DNA of 64,000 bases from Actinacidiphila sp. DG2A-62 (GCF_035825295.1 NZ_JAYMGI010000002.1:2210001-2274000); one strand, 5' to 3'; positions 9,701 through 20,598 are shown, counted from the first letter of the stretch. The notes: generated from the letters alone by a model not told the origin. A program made the numbers and translations.

Positions 9701-10223
9701 CGCGTACGGTCAGGCGGCCGTTCTCGGCGACGACGACCGCCGAGGAGCCGAAGTCGCGGGCGGCGGTGTCCTCCAGGGTGTTGTCGGCGGGCGAGGTCAC
9801 CACGACGCCGGCGCCGCCGGGGTTGGTGACCGTGCAGTTCCGGGCGGCCAGGTGGCCGGACTGCCAGGCGATGACCGCGGCCCACGCCTGGTCGCCGGCC
9901 ACGGTGCAGTTCTCGACGGCGGTCTGCCCGCGGCGGATGTCGAGGACGGCCGCGTCGGCGTCGGACCCGTGGAGGGTCAGGCCGGTCAGCCGTACCGCGT
10001 CGGCCTCGACCACGACCGTGCTGCCCATCGGCGACTCCAGCCGTACGCTGCCGGGCGTGCCGTCCCCGGACAGCGTGACCGCCCGGCTGATGGTGAGCGA
10101 CTCGGTGTACGTGCCCGGGGCGACGGCGATCACCGCGCCGTCCGGCGCGGCGGCCAGCGCCTGTGAGACGGTGCGGTAGGTGCCGGTCTCGGTAGCGGAG
10201 ACGCGCAGGACTTGGCGGATCAC
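6789..10223 (-). CDS. Beta-helix/AAA+ fusion ATPase, EccA-like position, with two frameshifts
   Basis: The GTG start at 10223 overlaps the stop of the preceding gene (GTGA). The first ~510 residues are right-handed parallel beta-helix repeats (patterns such as VENCTVAGD, LRGCTLDS). A CbxX/CfqX-type AAA+ domain follows, with Walker A GPPGTGKTT (8417-8451), Walker B LFIDEAYTL, and sensor-like ESNPGMASRF. A second AAA domain near the C-terminus has a degenerate Walker A, GDTGSGRTA (Arg for Lys). The reading frame breaks twice: at about 8636-8650 (one G/C short) and between about 7640 and 7740 (one base over). Each side is plainly coding, so the parts belong to one gene of about 1140 residues. 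In mycobacterial ESX systems the EccA AAA+ protein acts on substrates in the cytoplasm. The same role here is inferred from domain and locus. Confidence 0.8.
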
Positions 10224-13200
10224 GGATTCCCCCTTTGCTGTGGCGTGCTGCCGGGGCCTTGCTGTGGCGTGGTGCCGGGGTCGAGTGCCGGCGTCGGGGC
10301 GCCCGGATCGCCGGGCGGTCGCTGGAGCAGCCCGGGGGCGGCGCGGAAGGCGTCCGCGTGCTCCGGCGGGAGGGGCTCGCCCATGGCGTCCTCCTCGGTG
10401 CCGTCCTCGGCCTTCTGCCAGCGGGCGTGCAGCTGGTCGAGGCCGGTGAGCGCGATCTCGTCCAGCGGGACGCGTTCCTCGCGCGGCTGTCCCCGCTCGT
10501 CCAGCTCGGCCGCGGCCATCTCGCGCATCAGCACGGCCGGGCGGTCGCCGCCGACCGTGCGCAGCACCTTGAACCGGGTGCCGGGCGCGAACAGCAGGCG
10601 GTCGGGCAGCTCCGGGACCACGAGCGCGGTCCGCCGGGCCGTCAGCGACCACAGCACGATGTCGGTGTCGCCGGGGAGTCCGGGGCGGACCGAGGACAGG
10701 GCGGCGAGGAAGGACCGCTCGACGACGACCGAGCCCTCCCGGTACCAGGCGTGCTCGGCCGGGGTGAGGGCGGCCCGCGCGATGGCGCCGCCCCGGTGCG
10801 AGGGCAGGCGCCGCAGTCCGCCGGCGGCGCACCGCGCCAGCGGGACGTGCGGGCCGGTGGCGGCCGACCGGATGGCGGTGTCGATCGCCGAGGTGCTTCC
10901 GGTCAGGTACAGGCGGACGGCCGCGAGGTCGGTGAGGGCGTCGCCCACCGAACTGCGCGGCCCGCCGTGCAGTCCCGGCGCCTCCGACAGCACACGTGAG
11001 ACGAGGGCGGCCGCGGTGTCGTAGCGGGCGCCGAGGTTGCGGCGCAGCCAGTCGCGTTCCCGCTCGACGCCCTTCGCAGGCGGCAGCACGTCGGCGGCGG
11101 GGCCGGGCTCGGGCTGCACCCGGACCTGGCCGTCGCCGGGGGGCGCGGGAGCCGCCGCGGACTCCGGCGGCGTCGCGAACCCCGGTGACGTCGGGAAGCC
11201 CGGCGGCTGCGCGGCGGGAGCGGCCGGTCCGGCTTCCGGCGGTGCGGCGGAGGTGTCCCCGGCCGCCACCGGTCCCCCGGCCGGAGCGGGCTCCGCCGCG
11301 GACCGATGCGGGGCCGGCGACTCCAGACGGATGCGCGGAGCCGAGGCAGGAGTGCCGACCGACGCCGCGGCCGCCGGGTCGTTGTGCGGGACAGCCGAGG
11401 TTCCTGCCGGGGCGGGACCGGACGCCGCGCCCCCGGGCGGCGTGGTCACGTCGTGCGGGGCGGAGGGCACGGGGGCACCCCCCGCCCCGCCGCCGACCGG
11501 ACGCGCGGGGAGTGACGCGGCCGGCGGCGGTCCAAGATCCACCGACGCCTGCGAAGACGCCGGCGGCCGGTCGGCGGCCCACACACCGCCATGCGGGGCG
11601 GAGAGCACGGGGGCACCCTCCACCCCGCCGCCAACCGGACCCGCGCCACGGGGGAATTGCGCGGCCGGCGGCGGTCCAAAACCCACCGACGCCTGCGAAG
11701 ACGCCGGCGGCCGGTCGGCGGCCCACACACCGCCATGCGGGGCGGAGGGCACGGGGGCACCCTCCACCCCGCCGCCAACCGGACCCGCGCCACGGGGGAG
11801 TGACGCGGCCGGCGGCGGTCCAAAGTCCACCGACGCCTGTGGAGAAGCTGTCGGTGGCGGGTCGGCGGCCGGTGGTGTCTCGATCACCGGCCGCGCTGGG
11901 GAAACGGATGCGGACGGGTCGGCGCCGGGCCAGGGCGGCGCGAGCGGCGCGGGCCTCTGGGGGTCCCAGGACCCGGAGTCCTCCGCGTCGGTCCGCGTGG
12001 ACGCAGGGAGTGATCCGGACGCCGGCTGGGCCGCGGCGGTCGACGGGCCGCCCTCCAGCGACCAGTCGGCCGGACCGGACTGTCCCGCCGGCCCTGGCTG
12101 CACCGGCGGGCCGCCGTTCGCCGAACCGCCGTTCGGCTGCCCGGCGCCGGGCCCCGGAGCGATCGCCGGAACGGGCCCCGCCGCCCCCACCGCCGGAGCG
12201 GGCGTCACACGCGCCGCCGGGTACGTCGCGGGCGGGGTGCCCCCGTCCGGCGGTATGGTCCGCGCGGCGCTGGAGGGCAGGACGCGGCCGCTGGTGGCGA
12301 ACGTCGGGTCGAGCGCGTTCACCAGCTCGTAGGCCACCGTCCGCATGCGGTCGGCGACCGCCGGGTCGTCCTGTTCGTACAGGATCGCGGGGTACGCGGG
12401 GTCGGCGGGCGCGGTGCGGACCGCGTAGCCGCCGAAGGGCTCGGCGGGCGGCCGGACCCACAACCCGCTCGGCACGACCTCCAGCAGCACGTCCGGCGCG
12501 TACCGGTAGACGCCGGGCGCCACTTCGGCGACGGCGCCCGCCGGCGCCCGGGTGCCCAGCGCCACCGGCGGCGCCGGGTCGCCGCCGCTCTCCGCGCGCG
12601 GCGCGTAGCCGAACCCGTCCGCGTACGGGCGCCAGCCGAGGCTGCCGTCGCCGCGCAGGGTGCGCACCTCGCGCGACACGCCGTCCTCGCCGGGGGCCGG
12701 CAGGCCCGCCTGCACGATGACCCGGTGGCCGAGCCGGTCGGCCAGCGCCTGGCCCAGCGACTCGCCGCCGGGCACGGCCACCGGGCCGTACGGGACGAAC
12801 CGCACCAGGTGCCGGGCGCTGCCGGGGACCGTGGCCCAGAACGCCGCGATCTCCTCCAGCTCCAGCACGCCGGACGACCCCGGGCCGCCGAGCACGATGC
12901 CCAGCAGCTCCGGGTCGGCGACCAGCAGGTCGATGAGGCGCTGCCGGTCCCGGGCCAGGACGCCGTCGTCCGGGCCGCCGCGGATCCACACGCCGCCCGG
13001 CAGTGGTTCGGCGACCGCGCCGACGCCGAGCTGCTGCGGGCGGTCAGGGACCGAGTACTCCCACTGCGGCTTGGGGAAGCGCCGGCTGTCGGGGGCCGCC
13101 GACAGTCCGGGGCGGAAGCGCAGCCAGCCGGTGCCGTGGTCGGCGGGCACGAACAGCGCCCCGCCGGCCGCCGGGACGACCGTCCCGTCGGGGGCGAGCA

Positions 13201-13576
13201 CGATCCGGTCGAGACGGTCGGCGAGCCACTGTGCGGCCCGCCGGACGTCCTCGCGGGTGCCGCGGCCGGGCACCAGCCGGAAGCTGACGCCCCTGCGGTC
13301 CAGGACCCGGGCGACGCTCTCCCACACCGAGTCCTCCGGGCTGGCCGGCAGGTCCAGCACCACCAGGGTGTGCTGCGGGTCGGCGGCCAGCCGGCGGACG
13401 AAGGCCAGCGCCCGGCTGTCGACGAAGCCGCGCGGGTGGACCAGCAGGGCGTTGCCGACGCTCCGGGACTCCACCGCGGGTCCGGCCGCCCGCAGCGCGG
13501 CGCGGGCGAACCGGGCCGACAGCCGGTGGGCGAGGTCGCGGCGGGCCGCGGCGCGCTCGTCGGGGGCGCCGGTCAC
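10220..13576 (-). CDS. Type VII locus protein with ADP-ribosyltransferase-like C-terminal region (1118 aa)
   Basis: The GTG at 13576 starts one base after the EccB stop, with GGAGAG upstream. Residues 1-430 form an ordered N-terminal region of unknown fold (ALLVHPRGFVDSR, GIVLGGPGSSG). About 400 disordered Pro/Ala/Gly residues follow, including three 48-residue repeats. The C-terminal region is helical and then ART-like: PSHRG (about 10800), a stretch reading SVVVERSFLAALSS, and LLFAPGTRFKVL (about 10560-10590). These resemble the R-G, S-T-S and PPGTRF segments of ADP-ribosyltransferases, but the glutamate pair usually found before PPGTRF reads L-P-D, so activity is doubtful. No signal peptide or membrane segment is apparent. 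The ART likeness is my motif reading. The gene context (operon with eccB and the AAA+ gene) is direct. Confidence 0.7.
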   Translation of the reverse strand: MTGAPDERAAARRDLAHRLSARFARAALRAAGPAVESRSVGNALLVHPRGFVDSRALAFVRRLAADPQHTLVVLDLPASPEDSVWESVARVLDRRGVSFRLVPGRGTREDVRRAAQWLADRLDRIVLAPDGTVVPAAGGALFVPADHGTGWLRFRPGLSAAPDSRRFPKPQWEYSVPDRPQQLGVGAVAEPLPGGVWIRGGPDDGVLARDRQRLIDLLVADPELLGIVLGGPGSSGVLELEEIAAFWATVPGSARHLVRFVPYGPVAVPGGESLGQALADRLGHRVIVQAGLPAPGEDGVSREVRTLRGDGSLGWRPYADGFGYAPRAESGGDPAPPVALGTRAPAGAVAEVAPGVYRYAPDVLLEVVPSGLWVRPPAEPFGGYAVRTAPADPAYPAILYEQDDPAVADRMRTVAYELVNALDPTFATSGRVLPSSAARTIPPDGGTPPATYPAARVTPAPAVGAAGPVPAIAPGPGAGQPNGGSANGGPPVQPGPAGQSGPADWSLEGGPSTAAAQPASGSLPASTRTDAEDSGSWDPQRPAPLAPPWPGADPSASVSPARPVIETPPAADPPPTASPQASVDFGPPPAASLPRGAGPVGGGVEGAPVPSAPHGGVWAADRPPASSQASVGFGPPPAAQFPRGAGPVGGGVEGAPVLSAPHGGVWAADRPPASSQASVDLGPPPAASLPARPVGGGAGGAPVPSAPHDVTTPPGGAASGPAPAGTSAVPHNDPAAAASVGTPASAPRIRLESPAPHRSAAEPAPAGGPVAAGDTSAAPPEAGPAAPAAQPPGFPTSPGFATPPESAAAPAPPGDGQVRVQPEPGPAADVLPPAKGVERERDWLRRNLGARYDTAAALVSRVLSEAPGLHGGPRSSVGDALTDLAAVRLYLTGSTSAIDTAIRSAATGPHVPLARCAAGGLRRLPSHRGGAIARAALTPAEHAWYREGSVVVERSFLAALSSVRPGLPGDTDIVLWSLTARRTALVVPELPDRLLFAPGTRFKVLRTVGGDRPAVLMREMAAAELDERGQPREERVPLDEIALTGLDQLHARWQKAEDGTEEDAMGEPLPPEHADAFRAAPGLLQRPPGDPGAPTPALDPGTTPQQGPGSTPQQRGNP
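11505..11870. repeat. Three tandem 144-bp repeats in the disordered linker
   Basis: The segment with ACCGACGCCTG at 11541 recurs at 11685 and 11829, exactly 144 bp apart (48 codons). Each unit encodes a Pro/Gly/Ala-rich block of the type PPASSQASVDFGPPPAA ... SAPHGGVWAADR. The first two units are nearly identical and the third is shorter at its outer end. Confidence 0.9.
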
Positions 13577-13577
13577 G

Positions 13578-14908
13578 TCAGTTCTCTCCGGGCACGGCGA
13601 CGAGCGCCTTGGACCGGCTCAGCTGCGGTCCGGTGGTGATCTGGTCGAGCGTGGCCTGCGGCAGCATCCGCGGGGTCAGGCCGCCGTAGCCGAGCGCGCC
13701 GGGCGCGTCGCTGCTCAGGGGGTACTTCACCGCACGGTCGGTGATCAGGTACGGCGTGGGGGACTTCGCGTCGTGCGGGCCCTTGGGCGGTGCGGCCAGC
13801 ACTCCGGCCTCGGGCGGCAGGAGCACCGCGGCGGTGGTGTCGGCCGCCCTGCCGGTCTCCCGGACCAGCGTGCTGTACAGCGCGGAGCCCTTCATGTTCT
13901 GCATCAGGCACAGCGCGGAGCGGTCGGCGGTGGCGTCGGCGCCGGTCAGCAGGTCGGGGACGCGGTGCAGCAGGGAGGTGTCGGCGGAGGACGGCAGGGC
14001 CGCGACGGCGCTGGGGCTGACCGTCCGCGGGTCCTTGCCGCTCGCGGCCGCCAGCAGCGCGGACTCGGTGGCGGTCAGGGAGGCGACGCCGTCGCGTTCC
14101 AGGACGTAGTAGTGGCTGGTGCCGGAGACGACGGTACGCAGCAAGGCGCCCGTCTTCTCCGCCGTGCCGGCCACGGTGCGTCCCGGGCCGCCGGCCCCGG
14201 GATCGTGGCCGCGGCGAGCGCGGTGCCGGTGGGCAGGGCGTTCAGCCACGCCGAGGTGGCCGGGACGGGCTGTTCGGCGTCCATGCCGAGGGCCAGGAGC
14301 GCGGAGCGGTCGCCGATGGGGTGCTTGGTGTTCTGCCACAGCACGTACCGCTTGCCGTCCGGGCCGGCCACCAGCACGTAGGTGGAGCCGGACACCGCGT
14401 GGACGGTGCCCGGCGCGAAGTCCAGCGTCTCGCTGACGTCCTTGCCGGGCCGCAGGCAGTCCGCCCAGGCGCCGGTCATCAGCAGCCCGGTCGCGTCGGG
14501 CACGTCCTCGGGCGCGCCGGGGATGCCGATCGTGGAGCCGCGGGGCACGCCGGCGAGCGCGGACCGGCCGACGTCGTGGACGCCCGCGCCGCCGGACGCC
14601 AGCAGCGCGGAGGCGTAGTTGGCGGTGGGGTGGAGCTGTCCGTCGGCGTAGAAGTAGCGGGTGCCGGTGCCGCTCTCGACGATCAGGGCGCCGTTGGTGG
14701 CCCAGGAGTGGTCGCCGGCCGGCTTGAGGTAGCCGTAGGCGGCGGCGGCCAGCACCAGCAGGCAGGCCAGCATCACGCCGAACACGGCGCCGAGCCCGGC
14801 TCTGCGCATCGGGGTCTCGCCGCTGCCGGGGTCGCTGGAGACCAGCGAGGAGGCCAGCCGCCCGGTGGCGAACTGGTACGCCTGGAGGTGGTCGCGTCGG
14901 GTCTGCAC
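13578..14908 (-). CDS. eccB: EccB, type VII secretion membrane/periplasmic core protein, frameshifted
   Basis: The GTG at 14908 has GAGG 7 nt upstream. The N-terminus MQTRRDHLQAYQFATGRL is typical of EccB. One membrane segment follows at about residues 40-62 (VFGVMLACLLVLAAAAYGYL), then a large extracytoplasmic domain with EccB-like blocks (YFYADGQLHPTANYASALL, VLWQNTKHPI). The frame breaks at 14182-14201, in a G/C-rich run. One extra base joins ALAAATIPG to GGPGRTVAGTAEKTG, and the rest reads normally to the stop at 13578 (GLTPRMLPQATLD). With the break repaired the protein is about 443 residues, somewhat short for EccB. It lies between eccD and the 1118-residue gene, with 18-bp and 1-bp gaps. 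Confidence 0.9.
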
Positions 14909-14926
14909 AGTCGTCCCTCGGATCTC

Positions 14927-16336
14927 TCAGATCGCGTGGCGCACGCGGGCGTAGACGTGCAGCAGTTGCAGGAGCAGCGGTAGCAGCGCGATCCCCGACA
15001 GCACCTCCAGCACGTCCGCGGTGTGCCCCCACACCGGCAGCAGCCGGGTGTGCGGCAGCCGCCACGCGCCGACCAGCAGCAGCACGGCGGCGACCAGCAC
15101 TCCGAGCAGGAGGGCGCAGCGGGTGCCGGTGCCGCCCGCCGCGGCGGTCCACGCCAGCAGGACGGAGAGCGCGCCGAGCACGCCGGAGAACGTGGCCGGC
15201 ACGCGCTGCCAGATACCGTTCAGGCCCTTGGCCCGCAGCAGGACCGCGCCGGAGAACACCAGCGGAAAGGCCCGGGCGGCCCACCCGTCGGCGAAGGCGA
15301 GCACCGCGAAGTCGGCCGTGCACAGCAGGGCGACGGACAGGGTGAACACCGTCAGCAGGGCGTCGGCAGCCGCCGCGCGCCGGCTGATCGACCCCTCCGA
15401 GTGCGGCTCCACGTCCTCCTGGAGTTCGGCCGCGTTGTGCGGCAGTTGGGGTACCCGCACCCGGGCCAGGCGCAGTGCCGTACGCGGCGCGAGGTGCCCG
15501 AAGAGAAAGGCGGCGAGCGCCACGACGCTCAGGCTGCGCACGGCGTCCCAGCCGGTGGCGGCGGCCAGTCCCGCGGTGAGCGCGGCCAGCGCGGGGGCGA
15601 ACAGCGCGGCCCCGGTCACGGCGAGCGGCACCCGCGGTGTGGGCAGCAGGACGACCGCGGCGACCAGGACGCCGCAGACCGCGCCGAGCGCGATGCCGCC
15701 GGGCCGCGGCGCGGTCAGCCCGGAGTGCCGGTCGGCCGCGGTCAGCCCGGCCAGTACGGCGAAGGCGCAGGCGCCCAGGCCGGTGACGATCGCGATCCCC
15801 CGGTCGGCCGACCACCGCTGGTCCAGTACGCAGCAGACGCCCAGGCCGACCGCCGCGACGCCGTACAGCACCGGCACGACCGTGCCCTTGCCCGCCAGGG
15901 GCACGGCGGCGGCGAGGGCGAGCAGCACCAGGCAGGCCAGCGCCAGGAAGAGCCGGCGGGTGGTCTCCGGGCGCCAGCGGTCGGTGCGCGCGCCGACCAC
16001 GTGCGCGACGCCCTCGGAGGCGTCGTCGAACTCCAGCTCCGGCATCGGGTCGTCGGCGGGCCGCAGGTACAGGACGTCGCCGTGGCGCAGTCCGGCGGTC
16101 TGCGGGGTGGCGTCGAGGTCCAGCGGCGGTTCGCCGAGGCGTTGCAGCGTCCAGGTGCCCACCGGCCGGGCCGGGTCGGCGGGGACGTGGCGCAGCAGCA
16201 CCGGCAGCAGCGCGGAGACCCGTGCGGTGACCGGCACGGCCAGGTCGGCGCGTCCGGCGGGCCCCGCGATGGTCAGCCGGCACACCTCGGTGCCGTACGG
16301 ACCCGGGGTGCGGGCGGCCGGGATGGCGGTGGTCAT
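14927..16336 (-). CDS. eccD: EccD, type VII secretion membrane channel component (469 aa)
   Basis: The ATG at 16336 has AGGAG 5 nt upstream and begins MTTAIPAARTPGPYG. A longer reading frame up to 16444 runs into the intergenic DNA without a better start. Residues 15-110 form the ubiquitin-like cytoplasmic domain (CRLTIAGPAGRADLAVPVTA, DVLYLRPADDP). About eleven hydrophobic helices follow (FLALACLVLLALAAAVPLA through VLSGIALLPLLLQLL), the usual EccD plan and length. It sits 94 bp after eccC and 18 bp before eccB, in one transcription direction. Assignment is by domain order and context, and the frame is intact. Confidence 0.92.
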   Translation of the reverse strand: MTTAIPAARTPGPYGTEVCRLTIAGPAGRADLAVPVTARVSALLPVLLRHVPADPARPVGTWTLQRLGEPPLDLDATPQTAGLRHGDVLYLRPADDPMPELEFDDASEGVAHVVGARTDRWRPETTRRLFLALACLVLLALAAAVPLAGKGTVVPVLYGVAAVGLGVCCVLDQRWSADRGIAIVTGLGACAFAVLAGLTAADRHSGLTAPRPGGIALGAVCGVLVAAVVLLPTPRVPLAVTGAALFAPALAALTAGLAAATGWDAVRSLSVVALAAFLFGHLAPRTALRLARVRVPQLPHNAAELQEDVEPHSEGSISRRAAAADALLTVFTLSVALLCTADFAVLAFADGWAARAFPLVFSGAVLLRAKGLNGIWQRVPATFSGVLGALSVLLAWTAAAGGTGTRCALLLGVLVAAVLLLVGAWRLPHTRLLPVWGHTADVLEVLSGIALLPLLLQLLHVYARVRHAI

Positions 16337-16430
16337 GGTGCTCCTGGGAGGGCGGTCGTGGGACGCGGACGGGGCGACCTGGTGTCTCGACAGGGGGCGC
16401 CGTGGGTTGGGTTCGACGCGGAAGACGTCG

Positions 16431-19400
16431 TCAGGAGCCGACATGTCCCACCTGCATCAGCCGGATGCCGCGGCGCGTGACGAGCTGGGCGCGGCCCGGC
16501 GGGAGGGTGCGGGGCCGGGCCTCGCCGATGAACTTGCCCTCCTCCTTGGGGTAGGAGTGCAGCAGCGCGGGGCTGCCGAGTTCCCACATGCGGCGCAGCA
16601 CCGGGTCCATCATGGCGCGGCTCGCGCCCGAGGTGGACCGGGAGATCACCATGTGCAGGCCGATGGTGGCCGAGTGGGCCAGCATCGGGGCGAGGGCGGT
16701 CAGCGGGGAGCCGGCGCCGGGCGTTCCGCCGTACAGGTCGTAGTCGTCGATGACGATGAACAGTTGCGGACCCGTCCACCAGTCGCGGTGCGGCAGCCGT
16801 TCGGGGGCGATGTCGGGGCCGGGCACGCGCTTGCCGACCGAGACCGCGGCGCTGGCGGCCAGCGAGGTGAGGCTCTCGCCGTCGACCGCGAAGCCCACCC
16901 GGTACTCCTCGGGGACGACGGCCAGCAGGTCGCGCCGGGTGTCGGCGAGCAGGATCTTGGCCTCGTCGGGACGGTAGCGGCGGGTGACGGCGTCGATGAC
17001 CACGCGCAGCACGTTGGTCTTGCCGGTCTCGGCGTCGCCGAACACCATCAGGTGCGGTGCGGCGGCGAAGTCGTGCCACACCGGGGCCAGTCGCTGCTCG
17101 TCCCAGCCGAGGCACACGCGCAGGTCGCCCTCGGGCGCCGGAAGCCGGTCGAGCGGGAGCCGGGCGGGCAGCAGGCGCACGCCGGGCGCCGGGCGGCCGG
17201 GCCAGAAGGCGTCGATCTCGGCCACGGCGGACTTGGTCGCCTCGGTGAGGCCGTCGGTGCCGCCGACGCTGTCCAGCCGCGGCAGCGCGCTCATGAAGTG
17301 GAGCTTGGCCTTGGTCAGGCCGCGGCCGGCCTGGTGCGGGACGGTCGCGGCCGGCTTGGAGCCGAACTCGGACTCCATGGGGTCGCCGAGCCGCAGTTCG
17401 AGTTTGGTGCCGAACAGGTCGCGGGCCCGCGGGCGGATCTCCGACCAGCGCACCGCGGAGGCGACGACGTGCAGCCCGAAGGACAGGCCGCGGGCGGCAA
17501 GGTCGGTGATGCGCGGTTCGAGGTCCTCGAAGTCCTGCTTGATCGTGGACCAGTTGTCGACGACGAGGAAGACGTCGCCGTACGGGTCGTCGATCTCGCC
17601 GGTGTCGCGCTTGCGGCGGTAGGCGTTCATCGACTCCAGTCCGCGTTCGGTGAAGCGCTGTTCGCGCACCTCCAGCAACTGGGTCAGTTCCTCGACGGTG
17701 CGCTGGACGCGGTCGCGCTCCATCCGGGTGGCGATGGAGCCGACATGCGGCAGGCCCGCCGTGGACTGCAGGCCGCCGCCGCCGAAGTCCAGGCAGTAGA
17801 ACTGCACTTCGCGAGGGGTGTGGGTGAGGGCCAGCGACAGCATGAGGGTGCGCAGGGTGGTGGACTTGCCGGTCTGCGGGGCGCCGGCCACCGCGAAGTG
17901 TCCGTCGGCCCCGGACAGATCGGCGATCAGCAGCTCGCGCACCTGCTCGAAGGGCCGGTCGACCATGCCGAGCGGCACCCGCAGCCCGCCGAGCGCCGGG
18001 TAGTCGCCGACGGTCATGCCGCGCTGCGGGTCGGGCACGATGCCCGGCAGCAGCTGGTCCAGGCTGGGCGGGGACTCCAGCGGCGGCAGCCACACCTGGC
18101 GGGCCGGCGGCTGGCCCCTCCAGCCGGTCGATGAGGACCTCCAGCAGGCTCTCCTCCTCGCCGCCCGCGGGCTCCGGGCGCGGCTCGGCGCCTTGGGCGA
18201 GCCGCTGCTCGGCCGATTCCAGCCCGTCGGGGTCGTCCACCGCCGGCCGGGGGTCCGGCAGGCGCTGCTCCATCGAGAACACCGCCACGTCCTCGGCGCC
18301 GAGCGCGGCCTCGTCGGGCCGGGCGGCGGTGGCGGTCACCGGGCACGGCCCGGAGACGTAGGCGGCCTTGAAGCGGGCCAGGTTGGTGGTGTCGACCTTC
18401 AGATAGCCGTTGCCCGGCGCGGACGGCAGCTCGTAGGCGCTGCCCACGCCGATCACACTGCGGGACTCCATCGAGGAGAAGGTGCGCAGCGCGATCTTGT
18501 ACGACAGGTGGCCCTCGACGCGGTGGATGCGCCCCTCGTCCAGGCGCTGGGAGGCCAGCAGCAGGTGCACCCCGAGCGAGCGGCCGAGCCGGCCGATGGT
18601 GACGAACAGGTCCACGAACTCCGGCTTGTTCGCGAGCAGTTCGGAGAACTCGTCGACGACGATCAGCAGGGAGGGCAGGGGCGTCAGCGGCGCGCCGCCG
18701 AGCCGCGCCTTCTCGTACTCGAACAGGGAGGCGTAGCCGCTGTCCCGCAGGAGTTCCTGGCGGCGGATCATCTCGCCGTTGAGCGAGTCGCGCATCCGGT
18801 CCACGAGGTGGAGTTCGTCGGCGAGGTTGGTGATGACGGCCGAGGTGTGCGGCAGCCGGTCCATGTCGAGGAACGTCGCGCCGCCCTTGAAGTCCACCAG
18901 CACGAAGTTGAGCACGTCGGAGGAGTGGGTGGCCGCGAGGCCGATGACCAGGGTGCGCACCAGCTCGCTCTTGCCGGAGCCGGTCGCGCCGATCAGCAGC
19001 CCGTGCGGGCCCATGCCGGTCTGCGCGGACTCCTTCAGGTCCAGCTCCAGCACCTCGTTGTCCTCGGTGATGCCGATCGGCACCCGCAGCCGGGCGCTCT
19101 GCGCGGCGCGGGTGCGCCACAGCGCGGCGACGTCGAAGGAGCGCGGGTCGCGGATGCCGAGCAGGGTGCCGAGGTCGAAGTCGGACTCCAGCGGCTGCTC
19201 GACGAGTTCGACGCCGCCGCTGGTGCGCATCGGCGCCAGCTGCCGGGCCAGGTCCTCGGCGGCGGTGAGGGTCAGCGCGTCCGCCTGCGCGGTCACGGAG
19301 CCGTCGGCCACCGCGTACTCCACCTCGCCGTCGCGCACGGTCAGCCGCAGCACGTGCGGGCCGCCGGTCATCGCCCCGGTGGCGTCCAGCAGCACCACGT

Positions 19401-20412
19401 TGCGGATCCCGTCGGTGAGCAGCCGGGAGGTGTCCGGGACGAGCACGCGGTAGGCGACGACGACTACCAGGGGTTCGGTGGGCCGTGGCGGCGAGCCGGG
19501 ATCGTGCTCGGGGCGGTCGGTCACCTCGGCGCCCAGCAGATCGAAGAGCGTGTCGTGGTCCTCCGCCACCAGTCGCAGCGGACCCGCCTGGTCCTCCTGG
19601 GACGGATGGGCGTTGTGCGGCAGCCACTTCAGCCAGTCCCACTCCTCGCGGCCGACCGCGTCGGTGAGGACGGCGATCCGCAGCTCGTCCGGAGCGTGCA
19701 GGACGGCGAGCTGGCCGAGCATGGCCCGCAGCAGGTCGAGCGCGGCCGGGCCGTCGCCGGCGAACTCCACGCTGGTGAACCGGCGCAGCGGCACCGGCAC
19801 CGGCACGTGGCCGACGGACTGGAAGGCCTTGGTGAAGCGCCGCAGCGAAACGGCCGTCAGCGGTTCGAGATCCTCGACCGGCTTGGTCTCCGGCGGCACC
19901 AGCAGCAGGTCGGCGCGGCTGGTGCCGACGCCGATCCGGATCCGCCCGAAGTCGTCGTGGGCGCCCCTGCGTTCCCACAGCCGGGGCCCGGCGGCGACCG
20001 CCCACAGATCCTGCGGGCGCGGGTTGTCCCAGGAGGCCGCGGCCCGCTGCTCGGCCGCGGCCCGCCGGGCCCGCGTGCGCAGCTGGGCGAGGTAGCGCAG
20101 GTAGTCGCGGCGCTCCGAGCGCATCTTGCGCTTGCGCTCGGCGCCCCTCCGGCCGATCTGGCTCAGACCCATGCTGATCATGGCCGTGCCCATCATCCCG
20201 GACATCATGAAGGTGTACGGAGACCGGGTGCCGACCGTGAACATCATGGCCATGGCGCCCATGCCGAGGGCCATCGGGATGTACATCAGGGCGGAGGTGA
20301 AGTCCGCGGTGGCCGGTTCGCCGAGCGCGGGCGGTTCGGCCAGCTCGATCTGCCCTTCCGGGGCCTGCGGGCCGGAGGCACGCGGCGGGCGCTTCACGAC
20401 CACAGTGCTCAT
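16431..20412 (-). CDS. eccC: EccC, FtsK/SpoIIIE-type ATPase of the type VII secretion machine, one frameshift
   Basis: The ATG at 20412 has GAAGGA 6 nt upstream. Two adjacent membrane helices lie near residues 40-85, then a DUF-like stalk, then three P-loop domains. Walker A motifs are GATGSGKSE (18962-18995), GAPQTGKST (about 17863-17891) and GDAETGKTN (about 17008-17043). Walker B-type LLIVVDEFSEL and QLFIVIDDYD are visible. The frame breaks at 18096-18121: one side reads EVLIDRLEGPAAGPP and the other VWLPPLESPPSLDQLLPG, with one base too many between them. With that removed it is a single protein of about 1325 residues, the fused EccC form typical of actinobacteria. EccC recognises substrate signals and powers export. 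It is the first structural gene of the locus. Confidence 0.93.
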
Positions 20413-20598
20413 GGGCTGTCCTTCACGTACGTGGGCACCTCCGTGGAGCCGAGTGCCCTTCGACAGGGCCGCGCTTCAGGTTATGGACGGCGCGCCCGCG
20501 CCAACGCGCCCGAAGGGGCCGGTTGTCCATGCGGACAGCGGACTCTGCCCGGCCATCCAGCGACGGCGGACTCGCCCCGCCGCCGCGGCCCGCGGCGG

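Noticed and set aside
8547..12989. A single 1480-residue minus-strand frame.
   Set aside because: Its first ~900 residues are Arg/Pro-rich antiphase reading of the 1118-residue gene. Only the part from 10223 downward is coding (beta-helix).
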